Positions 48,715 to 57,587 of a DNA stretch of 64,000 nt are shown piece after piece (position 1 is the stretch's first letter; each line of letters begins with the position of its first letter). The notes under the pieces were generated by a model that worked only from the letters and a program-made list of their open reading frames with translations, was not told the DNA's origin and did no database searches. The stretch is from Bradyrhizobium sp. cir1. GTDB lineage: Bacteria > Pseudomonadota > Alphaproteobacteria > Rhizobiales > Xanthobacteraceae. The stretch spans positions 124,001 through 188,000 of the forward strand of contig NZ_JACIHE010000010.1 of the NCBI RefSeq assembly GCF_014198245.1, read 5' to 3'. The position numbers were made by a program, and so were the translations under genes.

Positions 48715-50235
48715 TCACCGCGGCAATTTCGCGATGGCTTCGCTGAGCTCGTGGATCTCATACGGCTTGCGCAGGATCGGGAAGTCGCCGCGCACGTCGG
48801 CGGCGACTTCGCTGTAGCCGGTGGCGAGCAGGATCGGCAGGCCGGGGCGGATCTGACGCAGACGATGGGCGAGGGTGAGGCCGTCCATCTTGCCTGGCAT
48901 TACGATGTCCGAGAATACGAAGTCGACGCCGTTGGTCTCGATCTCGCGCAATGCCGCTTCGGCGTCGGCGACCCGGTGCACGTGGTAACCGAGCTGCTCC
49001 AGAAGGCCGATGCTGACGAGCGCGACCTCGGGATTGTCCTCGACCAGCAGCACCGTTCCGCTGCCGCGGAACGGCATCGCCTCCGCGGTGTCCCGCGCTG
49101 GGGCATCCGTGCCGCGCGGCAGCAGGATGGTGAAAGTCGTGCCCTTGCCGAGCTCGCTTGCGACCTTCACTGTGCCGCCGGCCTGATGGGCGAAGCCGTG
49201 CACCTGGGAGAGGCCGAGACCGGTGCCCTTGCCGATCGGCTTGGTGGTGAAGAACGGCTCGAAGATCTTGTCGACGACGTCGGCGGGAATGCCGAGCCCG
49301 GTGTCGGCGATGTTGATCGCCACGAACTCGCCGGCGAGCGGGGGCTCGTCCAGCACCACGTTGCGGGCGTTGATCGTCACCGTGCCGCCGTCGGGCATCG
49401 CATCGCGGGCGTTGATGACGAGATTGAGCAGCGCAGTCTCGAGCTCCGAGGCGTCGGTTCTGACCGGCCAGATCTTGGGGGCGATCTCGAAGGTGAGGCG
49501 CACGGAGCTGCCGACGCCGGCGTCGAGCACCGCGCGGATCGCCGAGATGCGTTCGGCGAGATCGATCACCTGCGGGTTGACGCTCTGTCGCCGCGCGAAG
49601 GTGAGGAGCTGATTGGTCAGCGCGGCGCCGCGCTTGGTCGCCGTCTCGATCGCGGAGATCGCGCGCTGAAGCCTGGCGTCGTCGATGGACCCCTTCTTCA
49701 GGACATGGAGGCTGCCGCTGATGATCATCAGGAGGTTGTTGAAGTCGTGGGCGACGCCGCCGGTGAGCTGGCCGAGCGCATCGAACTTGTGGGATTCGGC
49801 GAGCTGCTTCTGCATCGCCTCGAGCTTGAGCTGGGCATTGCGGCGTTCGGTGATGTCGCGCGTGATCTTGGCGAAGCCGACCAACGTGCCATTCTCAAAG
49901 ATCGGATCGATCACCACGCTCGCCCAGAGGAACGTCCCGTCCTTGCGAACGCGCCAGCCTTCCTCTTCGTAGCGGCCCTTTTCTCGCGCGATGCGGAGCG
50001 CTCGCGCGGGTTTGCCGCTGGCGCGGTCGGCCTCGGTGTAGAAGCGGGAGAAATGCTGGCCGAGGATTTCCTCGGGCGCGTAGCCCTTGATGCGCTCGCC
50101 GCCGATGTTCCAGCTGGTGATGGTACCGCTGGGATCGAGCATGTAGAGGGCGTAGTCGGCAACTCCTTCGACCAGCAGCCGGAAACTGCGCTCGCTTTCG
50201 AACAAGTCTCTCTGCTGACCGAACTTTTTCACCAT
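48715..50235 (-). CDS. hybrid sensor histidine kinase (PAS, HisKA, HATPase, receiver)
   Basis: A 506-residue soluble kinase. A PAS domain (about 12-130) contains FRLLVEGVADYALYMLDPSGTITSWNIGGERIKGYAPEEILGQHFSRFY. HisKA follows with GGVAHDFNNLLMIISG, then HATPase with NLVINARDAMPDGG, ADTGLGIPADVVDKIFEPFFTTKPIGKGTGLGLS, and a C-terminal receiver with VLLVEDNPE and phospho-acceptor FVFSDIVMPGKMDG. ATG 50235 with GAGG upstream is preferred over an in-frame start at 50307. The PAS sequence resembles those of rhizobial light- or redox-sensing kinases, but no cofactor motif is clear. No adjacent output regulator. Confidence 0.92.
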   Translation of the reverse strand: MVKKFGQQRDLFESERSFRLLVEGVADYALYMLDPSGTITSWNIGGERIKGYAPEEILGQHFSRFYTEADRASGKPARALRIAREKGRYEEEGWRVRKDGTFLWASVVIDPIFENGTLVGFAKITRDITERRNAQLKLEAMQKQLAESHKFDALGQLTGGVAHDFNNLLMIISGSLHVLKKGSIDDARLQRAISAIETATKRGAALTNQLLTFARRQSVNPQVIDLAERISAIRAVLDAGVGSSVRLTFEIAPKIWPVRTDASELETALLNLVINARDAMPDGGTVTINARNVVLDEPPLAGEFVAINIADTGLGIPADVVDKIFEPFFTTKPIGKGTGLGLSQVHGFAHQAGGTVKVASELGKGTTFTILLPRGTDAPARDTAEAMPFRGSGTVLLVEDNPEVALVSIGLLEQLGYHVHRVADAEAALREIETNGVDFVFSDIVMPGKMDGLTLAHRLRQIRPGLPILLATGYSEVAADVRGDFPILRKPYEIHELSEAIAKLPR

Positions 50236-50356
50236 GACCCCGCCTCGACGGGAGCAAACGCCCGGGCTTGCCGTTTGGTTCCGGCCCCCTGGGAACTTTT
50301 TAGGCAAATGCCGTGGACGGTATGCACGGGGGCCGCTGGGGCCAGGTGATCCCCAA

Positions 50357-51205
50357 TCACGCTAGACCCCGGAACGTCGCCGCCACCGCGCGTAGCGCGG
50401 CCAGCTTTGCGGGATCGCTGACCTTCGAATGCAGCATCACCTTCGAGCTGCCGAGTTTCGGCAGCTTGTGCGCAGGACCGATGTCGACCAGCCCTGGCGG
50501 CGCGATCCTGCGCGCCAGCGGTGCGATCGCAAGCCCGGCCAGCGCGGCGGCGACCACCGCCGTGACACCGCCGCCGACAAAGCGCTCGCGCCAGGCGAGG
50601 CCGGCCTTGCCGAGCGCGCGCACGGCGACGGCGCGGACGCCGCAGGGCGGGGCGAGTGTCGCGAGCGGCAGCGGCTTGCCCTTTGGCAGGGTGAAGCGTC
50701 GCGACGCGAACCAGCAAAACTCGTCTTCGGCCAGTTTCTCGCCGCCGCGGCGGCTGCCTTCCTGGCGGACAATCACGGCGTCCAGTTCGCCCGCGTCGTA
50801 AGCATCCTGCATCTCGCGCGAGAAGCCGATGGTGACGGCGAGGGTGAGGTTTGACGACATCGCGTGCAGCCGTTCGAGCAGCGGCACCAGTTCGGGGCCC
50901 GCCGCGTGATCGGAGATGCCGAGCGAGAGCGATTGCGCGGCTGAAGCTTCGCCCGACAGCGCACGATCATGCGCCTCCATCAGCGCGCGGGCGCGATCGA
51001 GGAAGCTGGCGCCGTCGGCGGTGAGCCGGACCGCGCGCGGCGAACGTTCGACGAGGCGTTTTCCCAGCAATGTCTCCAGCCGCTGCAGCTTCAGGCTAAC
51101 CGCGGCCTGCGTCGTGCCGAGGGCTTCGGCGGCACGCGTAAAGCTCTGGAGGTCGGCGACCAGAAGGAATGCCTGGACGGTGGCGATGTCGAGTGTGGCT
51201 GTCAT
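50357..51205 (-). CDS. LysR-family transcriptional regulator
   Basis: A 282-residue LTTR. The N-terminal winged helix (about 5-65) is TVQAFLLVADLQSFTRAAEALGTTQAAVSLKLQRLETLLGKRLVERS. The C-terminal effector-binding domain follows. It is divergent from the tautomerase gene. The 111-base gap has a TTATC-N15-GATAA dyad (51215-51239) that could be the regulator's site. The effector is unknown. Confidence 0.92.
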   Translation of the reverse strand: MTATLDIATVQAFLLVADLQSFTRAAEALGTTQAAVSLKLQRLETLLGKRLVERSPRAVRLTADGASFLDRARALMEAHDRALSGEASAAQSLSLGISDHAAGPELVPLLERLHAMSSNLTLAVTIGFSREMQDAYDAGELDAVIVRQEGSRRGGEKLAEDEFCWFASRRFTLPKGKPLPLATLAPPCGVRAVAVRALGKAGLAWRERFVGGGVTAVVAAALAGLAIAPLARRIAPPGLVDIGPAHKLPKLGSSKVMLHSKVSDPAKLAALRAVAATFRGLA

Positions 51206-51316
51206 TATAAATCGTTATCACTGGTATCAATATAGATAAGATACAAAAATGACGGCGCGAGGTCTAGTTTCTCCCCAACGCCGCGCAAGTTGCGCGGCTT
51301 ATCGAGGAGAACGACC

Positions 51317-51739
51317 ATGCCCCTGATCACCGTGTCCTACAGCTCTTCGCGCCAGTCGCCGTCGCTGAAGGCCGACATCGCGAATGCCGTGTCCGAGCTC
51401 ACCGCAAGGATTCTGCACAAGGACCCGGAGGTCACCGCCATCATCGTGAAGGCGGTCGATGCCGCCGACTGGTTCGCCGGCGGCAAGTCGCTCGCCGAGC
51501 AGACGCTCGCAAGCTACTGGATCGACATTCACGTCACCGAGGGCACCAACACCAAGGACGAGAAGGCAGCCTATCTCGCCGCCATGTTCAAGCGCATGGC
51601 CGAGATCCTCGGCCCGCTGCATCCCGAGACCTATTTGCATGTCGACGAGGTCAGGGGCGATGCCTACGGCTTTGGCGGTCTGACCCAGGAGCGGCGCTAC
51701 ATCGCCGGCAAGCTCGAGGTTGCGCTGAAGGCGGCATGA
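51317..51739 (+). CDS. 4-oxalocrotonate tautomerase-family protein (long form)
   Basis: A 140-residue tautomerase-fold protein. After removal of Met the chain starts with Pro (MPLITVSYSS), the catalytic base of the superfamily. The protein is about twice the usual 4-OT monomer length (about 62 residues), with a beta-alpha-beta unit in each half; the second half (YWIDIHVTEGTNTKDEKAAYLAAMF) lacks an N-terminal Pro. CGAGGAGAAC precedes ATG 51317. Divergent from a LysR gene that likely controls it. Substrate unknown. Confidence 0.88.
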   Translation: MPLITVSYSSSRQSPSLKADIANAVSELTARILHKDPEVTAIIVKAVDAADWFAGGKSLAEQTLASYWIDIHVTEGTNTKDEKAAYLAAMFKRMAEILGPLHPETYLHVDEVRGDAYGFGGLTQERRYIAGKLEVALKAA

Positions 51740-51784
51740 CGTTGCGGGCCGCGGGCGAACGATCTCACCCGCGGCCTGAAGCCA

Positions 51785-52498
51785 TCAGCTCGCCGCGCGG
51801 AACTGAACTTCGGCGTTGTTGATGAAGCACGTCTTGTCGAACAGCATCAGGTCCAGCGGGTTCGGCAAGCGGACATCGCCGAGGTCGGGGCAGGACTTGA
51901 CCGCGGGATCGTAGGATCGATCGATCTGCGAGATGAAGACGACGATCAGCCCCTTGTCGCGCGCGAAGGATTTCAGCGCGCGGACCTGAACGGTGAGGTC
52001 GGGGTTTTCCCGCCGCTGGTCGAGCAGTTGCAGATAGTCGATCACCACGAATGTGCCGCGGGGAGAAGCGGCCATCTGCTTGACGACATAATCGGCGCTG
52101 ATGGTGTCGGAGCAATCGACCTCGAACAATTTGTCGAACTGCGCCGGCTCCACGCCGATCGTGCGGAGGCGGTCCAGCACATCTCGCTCGGTATATTCCA
52201 GCGAGAAGAACGCGGCGCGATGGCCCGACTTCATGGCCTCCACGGCAAGTTCGAGGCTCATCAGCGTCTTGCCCTGGCCGGGACGCGCCCCGACCAGCAC
52301 CAGATCGCCCGGCCGGAATTGCGGGAATAGCTTGCTCGCCGGCGTCAGTGCGGCTGCTTTCGCCGCGAGCATGCTCCAGGCTGGAAACCCTTCCGTCGCA
52401 GCGATGCGGTCAAGCGCGTCGTGGAGCGGAATGCTGGCTTCGCGGGACAGGCGCTTCGCCTTGCGCTTCAGATGGTAGATGGGCGCGGATAATCTCAT
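51785..52498 (-). CDS. DnaB-helicase-like RecA-fold ATPase, single domain
   Basis: A 237-residue protein. A short N-terminal helical part (RLSAPIYHLKRKAKRLSREASIPLHDALDRIAATEGFPAWSML) is followed by a DnaB C-terminal-like ATPase. Walker A is VGARPGQGKTLMS (about 65-78), then FFSLEYTERDVLDRL, Walker B FVVIDYLQLLDQRR and the DnaB-style VFISQIDRSYD. It lacks the DnaB N-terminal domain and the last part of a replicative helicase. ATG 52498 is backed by GGGAGG eight bases upstream. Single-gene unit, not beside replication genes. Role unknown. Confidence 0.85.
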   Translation of the reverse strand: MRLSAPIYHLKRKAKRLSREASIPLHDALDRIAATEGFPAWSMLAAKAAALTPASKLFPQFRPGDLVLVGARPGQGKTLMSLELAVEAMKSGHRAAFFSLEYTERDVLDRLRTIGVEPAQFDKLFEVDCSDTISADYVVKQMAASPRGTFVVIDYLQLLDQRRENPDLTVQVRALKSFARDKGLIVVFISQIDRSYDPAVKSCPDLGDVRLPNPLDLMLFDKTCFINNAEVQFRAAS

Positions 52499-52697
52499 CG
52501 TCAAAACCTCCCATTGCGAGCATGGATCGCAACCCCTCCTTATGCCTGGCGCTCGAACAGTCGGCCGGTGGTCAACTCGCCCGGCATGAGGTCTGCTTTC
52601 CCGGCGGAGGGGGGAGGCGTGGGCGGCACCAGGAATGGAGCGTAGCTGATTCCGCGACGGGCGGAGAGCGGCGTGGTCAGCTCAAGCAGAAAAAGTA

Positions 52698-53447
52698 TTA
52701 GACGGCGGCTTCAGGCAGCAGCGCGCGGGTCGGTCCGAACAGCTGCTCGAATGCCTGGCGCAGCGCGATGTCGACGTCGGCCATGGTCACGAGCTGGCCG
52801 AGATCGACCAGCGAGGTGACGCCGTAACGGGGATCGACGACGCCGCAGGGCACGATGCCGGCAAAATGCGACAGCTCCGGCTCGACATTGATGGCGATGC
52901 CGTGGAACGACACCCAGCGCTTCAGCCGGACGCCGATTGCGGCGATCTTGTCCTCGTGCTCAGGCCCCTTGTCGGGCCGTTTTACCCAGACGCCCACCCG
53001 GTCCTCGCGCCGCTCGCCGCGGACGTTGAAGGCGGCGAGCGTGCGCAGGATCAATTCCTCGAGGCTCGCGACATAGGCCCGCACGTCCGGCCGGCGGCGC
53101 TTGAGGTCGAGCATGATGTAGGCCACCCGCTGGCCGGGCCCGTGATAGGTGAGCTGGCCGCCGCGCCCGCTGGCAAAGGTCGGGAATCGGGCATCGAGCA
53201 GGTCTGATTCCTTGCCGGAGGTGCCGGAGGTGTAGAGCGGGGGATGCTCGAGCAGCCAGACCAGCTCCGGCGCCTCGCCCGCGGCGATCGCCGCGACGCG
53301 CGCCTCCATGGCGGCCACCGCCTCCGGATAGGGCACCGGAGCGTCCGAGATTCGCCACCCGACGGGCTCGCCGCCCGAGGCGGAAAACGACGTCAAATCG
53401 AGGTCTTGACGTGGGTTTTGGCGGGGGTTTTGGGGCGAATTAACCAT
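52698..53447 (-). CDS. lipB: lipoyl(octanoyl) transferase LipB
   Basis: A 249-residue enzyme transferring octanoyl from acyl-carrier protein to lipoyl domains, the first step of lipoate synthesis. Hallmarks are WLLEHPPLYTSGTSG, FASGRGGQLTYHGPGQRVAYIMLDL, the catalytic Lys region in DKIAAIGVRLKRWVSFHGIAINV and the acyl-binding Cys in GIVPCGV. The N-terminal 20 residues contain a tandem NPRQNPRQ and may not be conserved; a TTG at about 53393 is an alternative start. A CtrA-like box overlaps the ATG. LipA is not in the window. Confidence 0.93.
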   Translation of the reverse strand: MVNSPQNPRQNPRQDLDLTSFSASGGEPVGWRISDAPVPYPEAVAAMEARVAAIAAGEAPELVWLLEHPPLYTSGTSGKESDLLDARFPTFASGRGGQLTYHGPGQRVAYIMLDLKRRRPDVRAYVASLEELILRTLAAFNVRGERREDRVGVWVKRPDKGPEHEDKIAAIGVRLKRWVSFHGIAINVEPELSHFAGIVPCGVVDPRYGVTSLVDLGQLVTMADVDIALRQAFEQLFGPTRALLPEAAV

Positions 53448-53454
53448 TGGCTAA
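53440..53454. promoter_or_regulatory. CtrA-like box between lipB and the fliN-like gene
   Basis: TTAACCATTGGCTAACCAT: TTAA-N7-CTAA, seven of eight consensus positions, with two copies of the favoured TAACCAT half. Lies 76-90 bases before the fliN-like GTG and covers the lipB start codon. CtrA control of flagellar genes is well known in alphaproteobacteria. Confidence 0.5.
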
Positions 53455-53529
53455 CCATAACGTGATGATGATCTCGGGAGCAAATGCCAAGTCCTTTGGC
53501 GTAAGTCCCAAGTTGCGGCGGTCCTGACA

Positions 53530-53772
53530 GTGCCCACTCTCGATAAAGTCACCGTGGATCTCATGGTCGTCCTCGGGACGACCACGATGCCGATCCATCA
53601 AGTATTACGTCTTTCCCGCGGCGCCATCATCGAGCTGGACGCAACCGAGGCCGACGAGGTCAAGGTGCTCGCCAATAATCTGCCGGTCGCCTCCGGCGTC
53701 GTGCTGGTCGATCGCAACCGGATCGCGGTCGAGGTCAAGCAGATGCTGCCGCGCTCGCCGGGGACCCGGTAG
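53530..53772 (+). CDS. solitary FliN/FliM C-terminal-domain (SpoA) protein
   Basis: An 80-residue protein that is little more than a SpoA domain: VTVDLMVVLGTTTMPIHQVLRLSRGAIIELDATEADEVKVLANNLPVASGVVLVDRNRIAVEVKQML. In FliN this domain builds the flagellar C-ring and takes part in type III export. GTG 53530 is the start. No other flagellar gene is in the window, so this is an orphan copy outside a flagellar cluster. A CtrA-like box lies upstream. It could serve one of the flagellar systems or have a separate function. Confidence 0.88.
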   Translation: MPTLDKVTVDLMVVLGTTTMPIHQVLRLSRGAIIELDATEADEVKVLANNLPVASGVVLVDRNRIAVEVKQMLPRSPGTR

Positions 53773-53968
53773 GGCCGGGGGCACGCGAAAGCAGCCCGGA
53801 CAAGCGGTAGCGGTCCGGACACCCGATCGGGCCGATCCGGGCGCGTGAGAATTTCCTGCCAAGCTTGTGGAATTCAGGGTCTTTGCAGGCTTGTATCCCC
53901 CTGATGGATTTGTTAGATCGGCGGCCGCTGATCCGGCCAGCCTTCAAGCCTCAGGCCGGCATCTCCTA

Positions 53969-54053
53969 GCGCTCGTGGCGGAACTGGTAGACGCGCTGCC
54001 TTGAGGTGGCAGTGGGTAACACCGTGGGGGTTCGAGTCCCTCCGAGCGCACCA
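53969..54053 (+). tRNA. tRNA-Leu (GAG)
   Basis: The acceptor stem GCGCTCG (53969-53975) pairs with CGAGCGC (54043-54049), followed by discriminator A and an encoded CCA (54051-54053). The anticodon stem-loop CTGCC-TTGAGGT-GGCAG gives anticodon GAG (54003-54005), a leucine anticodon. A long variable arm (TGGGTAACACCGT region) and the T-arm GGTTCGAGTCC complete a class II tRNA. The 195 bases upstream and the 154 bases downstream contain no gene, integrase or duplicated tRNA end. Confidence 0.95.
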
Positions 54054-54207
54054 ATTACGATAAATCGTTGACGCAAAAAGCGTTTTCGCGATCTCCTCCG
54101 TTGTTGGTACCCGCAGCTGAAATGCTGCTTTGCTTACCTCCCTTGATTGAACTCACGGCTCGCTCGCGCACGTGTAGCGGTGCGGGGTTTTCTTGCGTGC
54201 CTGACGG

Positions 54208-55428
54208 TCAAATCAGCGCCGTCGCGACGCCGGCGGCGGCGCTGAAGGCGACGACGAGGAGCGGAGGAGCGCGCCATGCCACCAGGAGGACGAAGCCGAC
54301 AAGCGCGATGCCGAAATCTCTCGGCGAGTGCACGGTCGTCGTCCATACCGGATCGTACAATGCAGCGCCGAGCACGCCGACCACCGCGGCGTTGACACCC
54401 CGCATCATGGCCTGGGCGCCGTCCCGCTTCCGGAACGAATCCCAGAAGGGCAGGACGCCGAGCAGGATCAGGATCCCAGGCAGGAAGATGCCGGCGAGGC
54501 CGAGTGCGGCCCCGGTGAGCCCGTGCGGCTCCGGAGCGACCACCGTGCCGAGATAGGCCGCGAAGGTGAAGAGTGGACCGGGCACCGCCTGAGCAGCACC
54601 GTAGCCGGCGAGGAAGGCGTCATCGCTCAGCCATCCCGGCGCGACGAAGGCTTCGCGGAGGAGGGGAAGCACGACGTGGCCGCCGCCGAAGACCAGTGCG
54701 CCGGAGCGATAGAACGCGTCGAACAAGGCGACGCCCGTCGATCCCGTCAGCCCCCGCAGCGCCGGAAGCCCCACCAGCAGAAGAAAGAACATCCCGAGCG
54801 TGATCAGGCCCACGGTTCGCGACACCGGAATCTCGACGTGTCCGGATGGCGCCGGTGCCTGGCTGCGGCACAGCCACAAGCCAGCGATGCCGCCGAGGAC
54901 GATCGCGCCGATCTGGGCGATCGACGCCGTGCTGAAGAGGATGATCAGCGCCGCCACCACCGCGATCGACGCGCGCTCGCGGTCGGGACAGAGGTTGCGC
55001 GCCATGCCCCACACTGCCTGCGCCACGATGGCGACCGCGGTCAGTTTCAGTCCGTGCAGCAGGCCGCCGCCGATCGGCCCGTTCAGCGCGCCGGCGCCGT
55101 AGGCGAAGAGGACGAGGACCACGGCCGACGGCAGGGTGAAGCCGGCCCATGCGGCGAGCGCGCCCGGATAACCGGCGCGCATCAGTCCGATCGAGAAGCC
55201 GACCTGGCTGCTGGCGGGGCCCGGCAGGAATTGGCACAGGCCGACGAGGTCGGCATAGGCGTGCTCGTCGATCCATTTTCGCCGCACGACGAACTCGTCG
55301 CGGAAGTAGCCGATGTGGGCGATCGGACCGCCGAAGCAGGTCAGCCCGAGCTTGAGGAAGATGCGGAGCACCTCCAGCGGCGAGCCGCGGTGGGCGGGGA
55401 CGGTCGCAGTTTTAGAGGAGATATCCAT
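54208..55428 (-). CDS. chromate transporter (CHR family)
   Basis: A 406-residue two-domain membrane protein. Each half has the CHR signature: KLGLTCFGGPIAHIGYFRDEFV…LVGLCQFLPGPASSQVGFSIGL (first half) and YRSGALVFGGGHVVLPLLREAFV…GYGAAQAVPGPLFTFAAYLG (second half), so it is a full-length long-chain ChrA. By family it extrudes chromate, but many homologues have no shown chromate activity. The start has only a weak ribosome-binding site. Divergent from an MFS gene; no chrB regulator is visible. Confidence 0.92.
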   Translation of the reverse strand: MDISSKTATVPAHRGSPLEVLRIFLKLGLTCFGGPIAHIGYFRDEFVVRRKWIDEHAYADLVGLCQFLPGPASSQVGFSIGLMRAGYPGALAAWAGFTLPSAVVLVLFAYGAGALNGPIGGGLLHGLKLTAVAIVAQAVWGMARNLCPDRERASIAVVAALIILFSTASIAQIGAIVLGGIAGLWLCRSQAPAPSGHVEIPVSRTVGLITLGMFFLLLVGLPALRGLTGSTGVALFDAFYRSGALVFGGGHVVLPLLREAFVAPGWLSDDAFLAGYGAAQAVPGPLFTFAAYLGTVVAPEPHGLTGAALGLAGIFLPGILILLGVLPFWDSFRKRDGAQAMMRGVNAAVVGVLGAALYDPVWTTTVHSPRDFGIALVGFVLLVAWRAPPLLVVAFSAAAGVATALI

Positions 55429-55560
55429 GCGTCACGCGTCGTCGAACAGGGCCATGAAACCGTAAAGCAGGAACCCGGTCGATCCTGCGAGGTTGGCTGA
55501 CGATACAGCAAAACCGGCCGCCGGCTATGGTGCGGTCGCGGGCCGCAAGGAGGCTGTTCG

Positions 55561-56736
55561 ATGGCTGGATCGGCCTCTTCGCCCGCGTTTCAATTCGTGA
55601 TGACGACCGGCATCGTCAACTTGTTCGGTGACATCACCTACGAAGGCGGCGCCAGCATCAACGGGCCTTTCATGGCCTCGCTCGGCGCAAGCGCGGCCAT
55701 TGTCAGCGTGACGGCCGGGCTCGGCGAATTTCTCGGCTACGCCTTGCGTCTGCCCGCCGGCTACGCGGCGGACAGGACCGGCCGCTACTGGCTGATCACG
55801 TTCGCAGGCTATGTCATCAATCTCTTCGCCGTGCCAGCCATGGCGCTCGCCGGAAGCTGGCAGGTCGCGGCTGCTCTCGTCCTCGCCGAGCGGATCGGGC
55901 GGGCGCTGCGCAAGCCTACGGTCGAGGCCATGCTGTCCTACACCACGGGCGAGCTCGGCAAGGGATGGGTGTACGCGCTGAACACCGCGCTCGACGAGAT
56001 CGGCGCGACCTTGGGGCCGCTCATCATCGCGCTGGTGCTCCTGCTGAAGGGGGACTTCCGGACCGGATATGCCGTTCTGACGATCCCGGCCGCGGCGGCG
56101 CTTGTCGCGCTGGTGGTTGCCCGGGTGAACTTTCCGCTGCCGTCACGACTCGCGCACGGCCGCACCGCACCGGCGCGGGACTTCGGCAAGGCTTACTGGC
56201 TGTATATGCTGGCCGGCGCGCTGTTCGCCGCCGGGCTGATGAGCTTCGAGCTGATCTCCTTTCATCTGTCGAAGGCCAGGATCGCATCCGAGCAATGGAT
56301 TGCCGTGCTGCTGGCGATCTCGACCGGCTTCGGTGTGCTGGCGAGCCTTGCCTTCGGCAAGGCCTACGATCGCGTCGGGCTTCCGGTCGTGATCGCTGCG
56401 GTGTGCGTCTCAGCCGCGTTCTCGCCGTTCGTGTTTCTCGGCGGCTTCTGGCTCGTGCTGGCCGGCATGCTGCTCTGGGGTGTCGGCTACGCGATCCAGG
56501 ACACGCTGCTCAAGGCGATCGTCGCCGAAGTGCTGCCGGAGGGAAAGCGCAATTTCGCGTTCGGGCTGTACTATGCGGGCTATGGCGTCGGGTGGCTCGT
56601 CGGCAGCATCGTGGCCGGCCTGCTCTATGACAATTCGCGAGCCGGGCTGGTCGCATTCTCGATCCTCATTCAGCTTGCATCGGTGCCGATCTTCATCCTG
56701 GCAGGGCGGCAGGAGCGCTCGAGCCGGCCAGCCTGA
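55561..56736 (+). CDS. MFS transporter
   Basis: A 391-residue transporter of about eleven or twelve helices. Segments are MTTGIVNLFGDITYEGGASINGPFMASLG at the start, RLPAGYAADRTGRYWLI (loop 2-3 motif), ERIGRALRKPTVEAMLSY and, in the second half, GMLLWGVGYAIQDTLLKAIVAEVLPEGKRNFAFGLYYAGYGVGWLVGSI. Clear GGAGG ribosome-binding site before ATG 55561. Divergent from the chromate transporter. Substrate unknown. Followed immediately by a gene remnant. Confidence 0.88.
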   Translation: MAGSASSPAFQFVMTTGIVNLFGDITYEGGASINGPFMASLGASAAIVSVTAGLGEFLGYALRLPAGYAADRTGRYWLITFAGYVINLFAVPAMALAGSWQVAAALVLAERIGRALRKPTVEAMLSYTTGELGKGWVYALNTALDEIGATLGPLIIALVLLLKGDFRTGYAVLTIPAAAALVALVVARVNFPLPSRLAHGRTAPARDFGKAYWLYMLAGALFAAGLMSFELISFHLSKARIASEQWIAVLLAISTGFGVLASLAFGKAYDRVGLPVVIAAVCVSAAFSPFVFLGGFWLVLAGMLLWGVGYAIQDTLLKAIVAEVLPEGKRNFAFGLYYAGYGVGWLVGSIVAGLLYDNSRAGLVAFSILIQLASVPIFILAGRQERSSRPA

Positions 56737-56762
56737 AAGGCAGCCAACACCGGCTCAATCTG

Positions 56763-56930
56763 GCGAGCGGTATTGAAGCGCATCATGACTATGTGCGCTT
56801 CTCCAGGGTTGCGGGCGCCACTGCGGATGCTCCGCTCTACATCGAAGGCACCGACTTCGCCTTCATTGACGGCCGCTTCAAGTCCGTCGTCGGCTTTGTC
56901 GACGCCGCTCCGGCGCCTGCGGCGCGATAG
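56763..56930 (+). pseudogene. C-terminal remnant of a SnoaL/NTF2-like gene
   Basis: The frame ending at TAG 56928-56930 reads ASGIEAHHDYVRFSRVAGATADAPLYIEGTDFAF…KSVVGFVDAAPAPAAR. This is the recognisable C-terminal half of a SnoaL-like/nuclear-transport-factor-2 fold protein (aromatic-strand DYVRFS, EGTDFA and KSVVGF patterns). No start codon, ribosome-binding site or N-terminal half is found; upstream codons run into the MFS gene. It is the tail of a lost gene. The 123 bases up to the next gene show nothing. Confidence 0.65.
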
Positions 56931-57053
56931 GTCGGGATTCTCTTCGGCCGGTCACCTGCGGCCTGCAACGCGTTGGCGGTCGCCATGCCGCGGTCTTGCC
57001 GGATATCGGCAACCCGTTGATGTCGTGACGAATACGGCCTGATGCTGCCCCGC

Positions 57054-57311
57054 TCAGCCGTATTCCTCGCCGATGCCGTATTCCTTGTAGATCTCCAGCG
57101 GATCCAAATCCGGAAACAGGCGGCATTTGGCCTGGGCGAGGTGGAGGCTCACCGCTGCCGGCTCCTTGCCGTTCGCGAGCATCTTGCGGATGTCGTCCAT
57201 GTGCGCGCACGGCTGGTGCTTCGGCGCCAGCTGCTCCAGCGCGACCAGCGCGGTCGCGAGGGCCTCGGTCAGAACCCATTCGTCGTGGCCCGTGATTCCC
57301 TTCTTCGGCAT
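57054..57311 (-). CDS. conserved small hypothetical protein
   Basis: An 85-residue, probably cytoplasmic helical protein (MPKKGITGHDEWVLTEALATALVALEQLAPKHQPCAHMDDIRKMLANGKEPAAVSLHLAQAKCRLFPDLDPLEIYKEYGIGEEYG). Two Cys and several His residues could bind a metal, but no known motif is present. Codon use and the third-position GC pattern support coding. It stands alone between a gene remnant and the next divergent gene; function unknown. Confidence 0.7.
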   Translation of the reverse strand: MPKKGITGHDEWVLTEALATALVALEQLAPKHQPCAHMDDIRKMLANGKEPAAVSLHLAQAKCRLFPDLDPLEIYKEYGIGEEYG

Positions 57312-57587
57312 CGGCAGACCCCAGATATGGCGGCGCTGCCCAGTCTAACGCGACTTCCGCCAAATCGCCATTGAGCCGTTGCGGGACCGACCGCGTCCGG
57401 CAGGCGCGCCTTGCATTATGGCGCGGCGTGGCTAAAAGGCGGCAGTTGCAGGGCCGTGGTATCTTTGTTGAAACAATATTGGCCTAGACGGGCGCCTGCA
57501 GGGATCCTGCCGGCAGTTCTGGTCTGGCTCCCCTGATCCCGTATTCGCAACACGCTTCCGTTGCGCACCCTCAAGGCTCAAGCCAGC

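Noticed and set aside
53969..57311. Genomic island inserted at tRNA-Leu
   Set aside because: No integrase, no direct repeat of the tRNA 3' end within the window, and composition does not change across the tRNA.
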